Made by a program: the position numbers and the translations under genes | The notes under the pieces: generated by a model | What the model saw: only the letters and a program-made list of their open reading frames with translations | The model's database searches: none | Told to the model about the DNA's origin: nothing | DNA from: an uncultured Clostridia bacterium | Lineage (GTDB): Bacteria > Bacillota > Clostridia > Oscillospirales > Ruminococcaceae | DNA length: 21,578 nt | NCBI GenBank assembly: GCA_938014915.1 | Contig: CALLQQ010000103.1 | Location: 1-21,578, forward strand | Direction: 5' to 3' | In this document: positions 8,701 to 15,745 of the stretch, in pieces | Numbering within the stretch: the first letter of the stretch is position 1 | How the letters are laid out: the number at the start of each line of letters is the position of its first letter

Positions 8701-8966
8701 GTGGATAGAAGGCTATCGGGTTTTTCTATCTTGATGATTCTCTTAACTACTTCAAGAGTTAGCGGCTCGATATAAATGTGGTCCGCCATTGCTTTATCCG
8801 TCATTATTGTTGCTGGATTAGAATTGATTAATACGACTTCTAGTCCTTCTTCTTTTAAAGCACGGCATGCTTGTGTGCCTGCATAATCGAATTCTGCTGC
8901 TTGTCCGATAACAATCGGTCCTGAACCGATAACAAGCACTTTCTTAATATCCTGTCTTAACGGCAT
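5775..8966 (-). CDS. carB: Carbamoyl-phosphate synthase large subunit
   Basis: A 1063-residue protein of normal family length. It catalyses ATP-dependent formation of carbamoyl phosphate from bicarbonate and ammonia delivered by CarA. Two homologous ATP-grasp halves are visible. The first starts with [20 protein letters not shown] and has [10 protein letters not shown] and [20 protein letters not shown]. The second starts near residue 554 with [20 protein letters not shown] and has [20 protein letters not shown]. The final about 130 residues form the MGS-like allosteric domain (ATSGTA loop), where UMP and other effectors bind in relatives. The start overlaps the end of carA by 10 nt, with ribosome site GGAGGAAA. 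No unusual residue was noticed in the two synthetase sites. Confidence 0.98.
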   Translation of the reverse strand: [1063 protein letters not shown]

Positions 8967-10078
8967 TTATTTTCCTCCATTAGCTTGATAAATCTATCGT
9001 ACAAATATGATGTGCTCTGTGAGCCGCCATTGCTATTTGGCTGAAATTGAACAGAAAAGGCGGGAATATTCACATATTCGATTCCCTCACAAGTTCCATC
9101 ATTCCCGTTTACATGGCTCACTTTCGCTACTGTATCATCAATGCTATCAATATCCACTATGTAGCCATGATTCTGACTTGTAACAAAAGTCCTGCCCAGT
9201 GAAATATCATACACAGGTTGATTCGATCCACGGTGTCCATTCCCCTGCTTAATCACCTTGGCACCATTCGCAATTGCAAATAGCTGATGACCTAGGCATA
9301 TGCCGAATGTAGGAATATTGTGCGGCATGAGGCGTTTTAACACGTCTATTTCTGCGTAATTCTCACTCGGATCGCCGCCCCCTGTCGACAGTATAATTCC
9401 ATCAGGATTAAGGGAAAGGATTTCTTCAACTGTTGAAGATGATGGTATGACTTTAATGTTACAACCTAGCGAAGTTAATTCATTGCAAATACTTCTCTTA
9501 AAACCATAATCAATCATAACTACATTGTACTTAGCATTCGGCACTGCAAATTCTGCCCCCGATCTGCTCGAAGTGCTTTGCACCGCCCCATTTATAGTAA
9601 AGGAGTTTATCCGCTTTAGCAGTTCTTCCTTATTGATTTCATCTAAATTTTCGGTAGTAATTGCACCATTCATCACGCCTTGCTCCCGTATTTTTCTAGT
9701 TAGACGGCGGGTATCAATCCCGTATATAGATACAACATTCTCTTTTTTAAGATAGTTGTCTATATCGTCACTAGAACGGAAGTTCGATGGTGTATCGCAA
9801 TATTCACGGACAATGTAGCCATTCAAATGAGTGCGTGAGGATTCACTATCTTCATCGTTGATACCGTAATTCCCGATAATGGGGAATGTCTGCATAACTA
9901 TCTGCCCGTAATGGCACGGATCTGTTAGAATCTCTTGATAGCCGCTCATCGATGTAGTAAATACAACTTCGCCAATTGTCGTGCCCGATGCGCCAAGTGA
10001 TTTCCCCTTGAGAATGGTCCCATCGGCAAGCATTAAATATGCTGTTTTTTTATTTTCGCACAAAGACATACCTATCAT
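8957..10078 (-). CDS. carA: Carbamoyl-phosphate synthase small subunit with altered glutaminase triad
   Basis: A 373-residue protein with the CarA-specific N-terminal domain (GEVVFTTSMSGYQE, IIGNYGIN, GIDTRRLTRKIR) and a class I glutamine amidotransferase domain. The nucleophile elbow FGICLGHQL keeps Cys261. The normal His-Pro-Glu that completes the triad (E. coli His353/Glu355) is here Gln346-Pro-Asn348, in SVQFQPNSNGG. The usual SNGPGDP is STGGGDP, and the usual GHRGANHPV is GHRGSNQPV. Glutamine hydrolysis is therefore doubtful, while ammonia-dependent synthesis by CarB could continue. The start chosen is the ATG at 10078, with AGGAAAGG just upstream; a GTG at 10093 and an ATG at 10069 are alternatives. 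It sits between pyrF (31 nt gap) and carB (10 nt overlap). Confidence 0.93.
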   Translation of the reverse strand: MIGMSLCENKKTAYLMLADGTILKGKSLGASGTTIGEVVFTTSMSGYQEILTDPCHYGQIVMQTFPIIGNYGINDEDSESSRTHLNGYIVREYCDTPSNFRSSDDIDNYLKKENVVSIYGIDTRRLTRKIREQGVMNGAITTENLDEINKEELLKRINSFTINGAVQSTSSRSGAEFAVPNAKYNVVMIDYGFKRSICNELTSLGCNIKVIPSSSTVEEILSLNPDGIILSTGGGDPSENYAEIDVLKRLMPHNIPTFGICLGHQLFAIANGAKVIKQGNGHRGSNQPVYDISLGRTFVTSQNHGYIVDIDSIDDTVAKVSHVNGNDGTCEGIEYVNIPAFSVQFQPNSNGGSQSTSYLYDRFIKLMEENKCR

Positions 10079-10109
10079 TTTCCTTTCCTGCACTATAATA
10101 TCAAGGCTG

Positions 10110-11027
10110 CTATTTCACATTATTCTGTATATCGTTCTTCATCCTTAGCGCCTCTCTCAATGCGGCGGCTGCGAAATCCCTTTCGTCGCATCCCTCATTC
10201 TTATATGCGCACATAATCGCTCTTGAAGAATTGATTACCGCACCGATGCCGTTCTTATCAAAGGCACTCGCAACTGCTGCCGCTCCGCCACCTTGCGCCC
10301 CGTATCCCGGCACTAAAAAGAATGTTGATGGCAATGCCTCTCTAAGTTCTTCAAGTTGCTCTGGATATGTTGCGCCGACGACTGCACCGACTGAAGAATA
10401 TCCATATTTGCCAATCCTGCCCTCGCCCCATTTTTCACACATATCGCCAACCGTACGGTAAACACTTGTGCCATTTATGAGCTTATCCTGCAATTCGCCC
10501 GATGATGGGTTCGACGTCTTAACTAATACGAAAATCCCCTTATCATATTTATCGCAAACATCAAGTAAGGGCGAAATTCCATCTGTGCCAAGGTAGCCGT
10601 TCACCGTTAATGCATCTCCTGCAAAAGGCTCAATTTCTGTATCCCCAACTTTTACTTTACCTAGATGCGCAGTAGCATAAGCCTCCATCGTTGTGCCAAT
10701 ATCATTCCTCTTACCATCGGTAATAACGTACATTCCCCGCTTTTTAGCATATCTAATTGTCTTGTATAATGTCTTGACACCTTCATAGCCATACATTTCA
10801 TAATATGCGCATTGTGGCTTAATAGCAGGCACAACGTCATGCAATGCATCGATTAGCGCCTTGTTAAATTTATATATTGCTTTCGCCGCCGCCTTTAAAG
10901 TTTCCCCATGTTTGGCGATAGCCTCCTCAACTATAAATGTTGGAACATATTCAAGTTTTGGGTCCAGCCCTACTACCGTGGGATTGTCTTTCTCTTTAAT
11001 TTTTTCTATTAATGTATCGAATGACAT
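10110..11027 (-). CDS. pyrF: Orotidine 5'-phosphate decarboxylase, type 2
   Basis: A 305-residue enzyme that makes UMP from OMP, the last step of the pathway. The length and the sequence fit the longer type 2 PyrF family rather than the about 230-residue type 1. The catalytic motif ITDGKRNDIGTT carries Asp104, Lys106 and Asp109. VVGLDPKLE at the N-terminus and FLVPGYGAQGGG near the phosphate-binding end are also characteristic. The ATG start has GTAGGAG as ribosome site, in which TAG is the pyrC stop codon, so translation is coupled to pyrC with a gap of only 8 nt. Confidence 0.96.
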   Translation of the reverse strand: MSFDTLIEKIKEKDNPTVVGLDPKLEYVPTFIVEEAIAKHGETLKAAAKAIYKFNKALIDALHDVVPAIKPQCAYYEMYGYEGVKTLYKTIRYAKKRGMYVITDGKRNDIGTTMEAYATAHLGKVKVGDTEIEPFAGDALTVNGYLGTDGISPLLDVCDKYDKGIFVLVKTSNPSSGELQDKLINGTSVYRTVGDMCEKWGEGRIGKYGYSSVGAVVGATYPEQLEELREALPSTFFLVPGYGAQGGGAAAVASAFDKNGIGAVINSSRAIMCAYKNEGCDERDFAAAALREALRMKNDIQNNVK

Positions 11028-11035
11028 GGATTCTC

Positions 11036-12313
11036 CTACCTTTCATGCTTATATGTTATTCTGCCGTCACATATTGTGTAAATTGCCTTACCCTTTAATT
11101 TTCTACCCTTAAAGGGGGTATTCTTCGATTTAGATTTAAGTTTATCCGCCGATACTTCCCATTCTAAATCGGGGTCGATAATCGTTAGATCGGCAACACC
11201 ATCTTTTTCAATTCTCCCCCCATCGACACCAAGTATCTCGCACGGTGACGTTGACATTATCCTCGCTATTTGTGGTAGCAATAACCTCCCGCTGTGGTAA
11301 AGAGCGGTTAAAACTGCCGCAAGCGATGTTTCAAGCCCGACGACACCATTCGGTGCCGATTCAAATTCAGCTTTCTCCGCTTTTGTATGCGGTGCGTGAT
11401 CCGTCACTATGCAATCAATTGTACCGTCGCAAATTCCCTCTATTAAAGCATCTCTATCGCTCTTTTCCCGTAAAGGCGGATTCATTCTGAAATCCGCATC
11501 TCTTGTGCGCAACTCCTCATGAGTGAAAATTAGATAATGCGGACAAGTTTCAGCAGTTACTTTTACTCCCCTTGCCTTAGCATCACGGATTAAGGATACG
11601 GAGCCGCTCGTGCTAACGTGAGCAATATGAATTGGCGTATTCGTCGCCGCAGCAATTGCAATTTCCCTCGCGGTAATGCTATCTTCCGATGTTCTATCCA
11701 TTCCTGCTACATCTAATTCTTCCGATACAATGCCTTTATGCATGATGCCATTGCCGATAATATCCATATCTTCACAATGGGAAATTATCGGGATGCCCAC
11801 TTTAGCCGCCGATTCCATTGCCCGTTGCATGATAGCTGCATTTTTCACTGGTACACCATCGTCAGATATTGCGATAGCTCCTGCTTTTTTAAGAAGTGCA
11901 TAATCGCAAATTTCTTCTCCCGTCTGCGCCTTTGTTGCTGTGGCTATCGGATATACTTTTGCGGCGGCAGTATTCGCCTTGCCCACTATATATGAAATTA
12001 GCTCAGGCAAATCGACAACCGGGGTAGTATTCGGCATGCAAGCAACGGCGGTGAATCCGCCTGCTGCCGCTGCCATGCAACCTGAATGAATATCTTCCTT
12101 ATGTGTTTGTCCAGGATCACGAAGATGCACATGGATATCGACTAGTCCGGGCATTATAAAAAGTCCCGTCGCATCAATAGCTATATCGGCATCTACATCT
12201 AAATTCTCACGTATATCAGAAATTCTGCCATCTTTAATTAGCAAATCTGCTTTAAATACTTTGTTGTTAGCAGAATCGACAATATCGCCGCCCTTAATTA
12301 AGATACTTTTCAA
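11036..12313 (-). CDS. pyrC: Dihydroorotase, class I
   Basis: A 425-residue zinc amidohydrolase that cyclises N-carbamoyl-aspartate to dihydroorotate. Metal and substrate motifs are intact: DIHVHLRDPG (His61, His63, Arg65), SDDGVPV (Asp ligand), ISHCED, IAHVSTSGS and TDHAPHT with the catalytic Asp. This is the Bacillus-type multi-domain class, not the short E. coli type. The start is a TTG at 12313, supported by GGAGAG six nt upstream. It follows pyrR after 19 nt. The pathway enzyme before it, aspartate carbamoyltransferase (pyrB), is not in this window although it would normally be next to pyrC. Confidence 0.97.
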   Translation of the reverse strand: MKSILIKGGDIVDSANNKVFKADLLIKDGRISDIRENLDVDADIAIDATGLFIMPGLVDIHVHLRDPGQTHKEDIHSGCMAAAAGGFTAVACMPNTTPVVDLPELISYIVGKANTAAAKVYPIATATKAQTGEEICDYALLKKAGAIAISDDGVPVKNAAIMQRAMESAAKVGIPIISHCEDMDIIGNGIMHKGIVSEELDVAGMDRTSEDSITAREIAIAAATNTPIHIAHVSTSGSVSLIRDAKARGVKVTAETCPHYLIFTHEELRTRDADFRMNPPLREKSDRDALIEGICDGTIDCIVTDHAPHTKAEKAEFESAPNGVVGLETSLAAVLTALYHSGRLLLPQIARIMSTSPCEILGVDGGRIEKDGVADLTIIDPDLEWEVSADKLKSKSKNTPFKGRKLKGKAIYTICDGRITYKHER

Positions 12314-12332
12314 ATTAAACTCTCCATTCAGC

Positions 12333-12857
12333 CTATTCGCATATTACGACTTTGTCACAACCATCACGTTCGGTGACATATACACGCACTTCCTCATCGC
12401 GGGATGTGGGAAGATTCTTCCCGATATAATCCGCCCTAATCGGCAGTTCTCTATGCCCCCTATCCACTAGAACCGCAAGTTGGATATTTAATGGGCGCCC
12501 CCTATCCATGATTGCATCAATCGCTGCACGGCAACTGCGCCCAGTGTAGACAACATCATCTATCAGCACAAGTCGCTTATTAGCAATATCGAAATTAATC
12601 TTACTTTTATCCTCTGCCGTATCGCCATTCTTATCATCTCTGAATGGTGTAATATCAATGTACCCTACATCAATTTTCTTCCCCTCAAGCTTCTCTAGCC
12701 TGCTCCCTATCCTACCGGCAAGATGGATTCCCCTTGTTAATATTCCAATTAAACATAGGTTATCGCACCCTTTATTCCGCTCGATAATTTCATATGATAT
12801 TCGCTGAACTGCCCGTGCCATAGCCTTTTCGTCCATAATTATTGCTTTTTCCTTCAT
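12333..12857 (-). CDS. pyrR: PyrR: pyr RNA-binding attenuation protein / uracil phosphoribosyltransferase
   Basis: A 174-residue PRT-fold protein. In Bacillus relatives it binds UMP/UTP and the pyr leader RNA, promoting termination; it also has uracil phosphoribosyltransferase activity. The PRPP loop LVLIDDVVYTGRS (96-108), ILTRGIHLAGRI, VGYIDITPFRDD and LVDRGHRELPIRADYIGKN are typical of PyrR. It is the first gene of the operon, and its target hairpin and terminator lie immediately upstream (12882-13030), which completes an autoregulatory loop. Ribosome site AGGTGG is about 8 nt before the ATG, just beyond the terminator, so pyrR itself is subject to attenuation. Confidence 0.97.
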   Translation of the reverse strand: MKEKAIIMDEKAMARAVQRISYEIIERNKGCDNLCLIGILTRGIHLAGRIGSRLEKLEGKKIDVGYIDITPFRDDKNGDTAEDKSKINFDIANKRLVLIDDVVYTGRSCRAAIDAIMDRGRPLNIQLAVLVDRGHRELPIRADYIGKNLPTSRDEEVRVYVTERDGCDKVVICE

Positions 12858-12881
12858 TCATTCACCACCTAATAATTTGCA

Positions 12882-12920
12882 TAAAAAAGTAACCTATCCG
12901 CATAGACAGACAGGTTACTT
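12882..12920 (-). terminator. pyr leader attenuator terminator
   Basis: On the minus strand AAGTAACCTGTC pairs with GATAGGTTACTT (12 bp, one G-T pair) around a loop of about 10 nt and runs into TTTTTT. It stands 25 nt before pyrR, so it must be conditional: used when PyrR with bound UMP holds the upstream hairpin, bypassed otherwise. Confidence 0.9.
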
Positions 12921-12934
12921 ATAATAATATATAT

Positions 12935-12974
12935 ACTTTTTGGTCGAAGTGGATACACTCCACCCCTAAAAAGT
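12935..12974 (-). promoter_or_regulatory. Middle hairpin of the pyr leader, probable part of the antiterminator
   Basis: ACTTTTT (12974-12968) pairs with AAAAAGT (12941-12935), enclosing an inner stem GGTGGAGTG / CACTTCGACC with one bulge and a TATC loop. The outer stem can be lengthened with flanking TATATA tracts. Further out, GACAAGGT (13006-12999) can pair with ACCTGTC (12915-12909), the 5' arm of the terminator. Together these would form the antiterminator. Pairings were found by eye; no folding energy was computed. Confidence 0.55.
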
Positions 12975-12999
12975 TAATCATATATACTCAAAGCTTGCA

Positions 13000-13030
13000 C
13001 CTTGTCAGTCTCACGGGACTCACTTAAAGG
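13000..13030 (-). promoter_or_regulatory. PyrR-binding loop (anti-antiterminator)
   Basis: The leader holds a hairpin closed by CCTT/AAGG, with an upper stem AGTC/GACT and a terminal loop CCGTGA. This fits the CNGNGA hexaloop and the UCC-N-GUGA core known for PyrR binding loops in Firmicutes. It lies about 15-45 nt after the expected transcription start. Binding would sequester GACAAGG, which is otherwise free to pair with the terminator's 5' arm. Confidence 0.88.
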
Positions 13031-13050
13031 ATTGCTAAGTTATTAAAGCT

Positions 13051-13079
13051 ATTATACCTTATTTTCACATCATTGTCTA
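13051..13079 (-). promoter_or_regulatory. Promoter of the pyr operon
   Basis: On the minus strand TAGACA (13079-13074), 17 nt, then TATAAT (13056-13051): 5/6 and 6/6 matches to the sigma-A consensus at ideal spacing. Transcription should begin near 13044, giving a leader of about 185 nt before pyrR. An inverted repeat, TTTTCACA (13062-13069) and TGTGAAAT (13089-13096), flanks the -35 box. Confidence 0.85.
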
Positions 13080-13099
13080 TGAATAAACTGTGAAATCGG

Positions 13100-14752
13100 C
13101 TAATCAATGAAAACTGCGCCCGTTCCGCCCGATGTAACAAGACTAGCATATCTCTTGATATAGCCCTTTAATTCCTGCTTAGGTAATACGAAATTTTCTC
13201 GTCTTTTTTCCAGCTCTTTGTCGGATACTAATAGCTCTATCTTCCTATTCTTAATATCAATGTGGATTTCATCACCATCTTCGACAAGACCGATAACACC
13301 GCCCGCCGCTGCTTCCGGTGATACATGCCCAATTGATGCGCCCCTCGTCGCCCCTGAGAATCTACCATCGGTAATTAGTGCAACACTATTGTCAAGCCCC
13401 ATTCCAGCTAGGGTAGCTGTCGGAGCGAGCATTTCACGCATACCCGGTCCGCCCTTTGGACCTTCAAAGCGAATCACCACTACATTCCCCGATGTGACTT
13501 CTCCCGCTGAAATGCCTTCAATCGCCTCTTCTTCAGAATTATATACTTTCGCCGTTCCCTTAAAGTCCATCATCTGGGGTAGAACGGCACCTTGCTTCAC
13601 GACTGCGCCCTCCGTTGCAATATTGCCACGTAGAATGGCAATTCCGCCATCTTCCCTAACGGGGTTATCTATCGTGTGAATTACATATCCATCAGCATTC
13701 GCCGCATTCGCTAGCCGTTCCTCCTGTGTTCCTGTTACGGTGATAGTATTGTTGATATGTCCGCCCCTATGAAGTTCTTTCATCACTGCTTGAATTCCGC
13801 CGACTGCATCTAAATCCTCGATAAAAATATCGCTAGCCGGATTTAATTTCGATAGTTGGGGCGTCTTTTTTCCGACTTCATCAATGATATCAAGGGTTAC
13901 TTCTACACCTGCCTCATGGGCAATTGCAAGCAAATGCAATACCGTATTTGAAGATGCTCCAATTGCCATATCGGTTGCAAGAGCATTCTGGAATGCTTCC
14001 TTCGTCATTATATCGCTAGGGCGAATATCCTTTTTGAGTACATCTAATATTAGTTCGCCAGTTTCCTTAGCAATGCGGCGACGTGCCGCCGATACCGCCA
14101 TCGCTGTACCTGCTCCAGGCATTGATAGTCCGATAGCCTCCGTCAAACAGTTCATCGAATTAGCCGTGTACATTCCCGAACATGAGCCGCAGGTCGGGCA
14201 AGCATTATTTTCATAATCAATGAGTTCATCTTCGCCGATTTTGCCCGAATTGAATGCGCCAACTGCTTCAAAAACCTCCGACAATCCGACACGTTTGCCG
14301 CCGACATTCCCTGCGCTCATTGGGCCGCCGCCAACGAATACGCTAGGAAGATTTAGCCTGCACGCCGCCATTATCATGGCTGGCACGATTTTATCGCAGT
14401 TCGGAATGAACACAACTCCATCCAATGGGTGCGCTGTTAGCATTACTTCAATGCTATCAGCAATTAACTCCCTTGACGCAAGAGAATACTTCATTCCATT
14501 GTGATTCATCGCTAGACCGTCGCACACGCCGATCGTAAAAAATTCAAAGGGTACACCGCCTGCATTCCTAATTCCTGCCTTTACACATGATGAAATTTCA
14601 TGAAGATGGCTATGCCCCGGAACATAATCACTTGCCGCATTTACAACAGCTATGAATGGTCTCCCCATCTCCGAATCGGTTATACCTAGCGACTTTAATA
14701 ACGATCTATGCGGAGTACGCTCTGCTCCGCCCTTTAACAATCCACTTCTCAT
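13100..14752 (-). CDS. ilvD: Dihydroxy-acid dehydratase
   Basis: A 550-residue IlvD/Edd-family FeS dehydratase that makes the 2-keto acids for valine, isoleucine and leucine. Cluster ligands are Cys119 in FIPNCDKI and Cys191 in the CPTCGSCSG motif (185-193). The position of the extra N-terminal Cys found in [2Fe-2S] types is Gly46 (VPGHSHL), as in E. coli IlvD, so an oxygen-labile [4Fe-4S] cluster is expected. The C-terminal TDGRFSGATRG loop is intact. The start chosen is the ATG at 14752, with AAAGGAAG 7 nt upstream; an ATG at 14770 overlaps that site. No other branched-chain gene is nearby; the upstream partners are sugar enzymes. Sugar-acid dehydratases share the family, but length and motifs favour IlvD. 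Confidence 0.92.
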   Translation of the reverse strand: MRSGLLKGGAERTPHRSLLKSLGITDSEMGRPFIAVVNAASDYVPGHSHLHEISSCVKAGIRNAGGVPFEFFTIGVCDGLAMNHNGMKYSLASRELIADSIEVMLTAHPLDGVVFIPNCDKIVPAMIMAACRLNLPSVFVGGGPMSAGNVGGKRVGLSEVFEAVGAFNSGKIGEDELIDYENNACPTCGSCSGMYTANSMNCLTEAIGLSMPGAGTAMAVSAARRRIAKETGELILDVLKKDIRPSDIMTKEAFQNALATDMAIGASSNTVLHLLAIAHEAGVEVTLDIIDEVGKKTPQLSKLNPASDIFIEDLDAVGGIQAVMKELHRGGHINNTITVTGTQEERLANAANADGYVIHTIDNPVREDGGIAILRGNIATEGAVVKQGAVLPQMMDFKGTAKVYNSEEEAIEGISAGEVTSGNVVVIRFEGPKGGPGMREMLAPTATLAGMGLDNSVALITDGRFSGATRGASIGHVSPEAAAGGVIGLVEDGDEIHIDIKNRKIELLVSDKELEKRRENFVLPKQELKGYIKRYASLVTSGGTGAVFID

Positions 14753-14766
14753 TTTAATTCTTCCTT

Positions 14767-15735
14767 TCAATGTTGATTCCGCTTAATAGCAGTTCCTAAT
14801 AAAGCGGCGCCTATAATACCCGCATTATTGCCAAGTGATGCTATTTCTATTCTTGTGTTACGTCCCGACTCTCTTGTATATACTTCATGTCCTATAATTT
14901 CAAGGAGAGGGTTCAGCAATGCGTCTCCCTCATTACACACACCGCCACCAATGCATAGAATTTCCGGTTGGAAAATATTTATCGTATTTGCAATGCCGCA
15001 AGCAAGATGCTTTATGTACCTATCGACTACCATCTTCCCAGCCTTATCGCCCGCCCTCATCGCTTCAAAAGCCGTCCTTGCGCTCACTTTACCGTATTCA
15101 CGGGAAATTGCCCACATTGAGCTGTCGGGGTGCTTGTCCATGCTTTCACGTGTCATACGGACAAGTCCTGTTGCTGATGAATATACTTCAAAGCAGCCTT
15201 TTCGTCCACAAGTGCAATCATAGCCATCAATTTCTATCACCATGTGACCAATCTCCGCACCGCCAAAATTTGAACCGGAGTAAAGATTCCCATCAATGAT
15301 AATTCCGGCGCCGACACCTGTGCCAAGTGTTATGATGATGGCATTGTTCGTGCCTTTAGCCGATCCAGCTACAAATTCGCCATAGGCGGCAACATTCGCA
15401 TCATTATCAATATATGTTTTAATTCCCGTGTCGTCCTGCACCAATTTCGCAAGGGGCACATTATTGAATCCCAAGTTATTCGAATATTCTACAATCCCAA
15501 GATCACGGTTGATTAAGCCGGGTGAGCCGATGCCTATCCACTCAACATCGTTCTTATCTAGTCCTGCCTTTGCAATTGCGTCGAGGGCAACACGTGACAT
15601 ATCGGCGGCAATTTCCGTCGCTGGGCGGGGCATATTTGTTTTAGTCTTAGCTACCTTTATTATATTATACTGTGAATCGACTATGCCAGCGGCAATGTTA
15701 GTGCCGCCCAAATCGATTCCTACATAGTATTTCAT
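14767..15735 (-). CDS. glcK: ROK family glucokinase
   Basis: A 322-residue sugar kinase of the ROK family, the normal length for Gram-positive glucokinases. It phosphorylates glucose to glucose 6-phosphate with ATP. Motifs are the phosphate loop VGIDLGGTNIAAGIV (5-19), IDNDANVAAYGE with catalytic Asp112, TLGTGVGAGII (137-146) and the zinc site His164, Cys174, Cys176, Cys181 (CTCGRKGCFE). There is no N-terminal DNA-binding domain, so it is not a ROK repressor. The ribosome site AGGGGGGAAG overlaps the manA stop codon (TAG). The ilvD start follows the stop after 14 nt. Glucose is the likely substrate; mannose or another hexose is possible given the neighbour. Confidence 0.9.
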   Translation of the reverse strand: MKYYVGIDLGGTNIAAGIVDSQYNIIKVAKTKTNMPRPATEIAADMSRVALDAIAKAGLDKNDVEWIGIGSPGLINRDLGIVEYSNNLGFNNVPLAKLVQDDTGIKTYIDNDANVAAYGEFVAGSAKGTNNAIIITLGTGVGAGIIIDGNLYSGSNFGGAEIGHMVIEIDGYDCTCGRKGCFEVYSSATGLVRMTRESMDKHPDSSMWAISREYGKVSARTAFEAMRAGDKAGKMVVDRYIKHLACGIANTINIFQPEILCIGGGVCNEGDALLNPLLEIIGHEVYTRESGRNTRIEIASLGNNAGIIGAALLGTAIKRNQH

Positions 15736-15745
15736 TTCTTCCCCC

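Noticed and set aside
12935..12974. Middle pyr leader hairpin as a second terminator
   Set aside because: It is followed by an alternating AT stretch, not a T run, so it is unlikely to terminate by itself.
13218..13679. A 153-codon plus-strand frame opposite ilvD
   Set aside because: Shadow of a well-conserved gene, with no family resemblance or ribosome site.
13100..14752. IlvD as a sugar-acid dehydratase because of the glucokinase and manA neighbours
   Set aside because: Length, cluster Cys pattern and overall motifs match dihydroxy-acid dehydratase; context alone is too weak.
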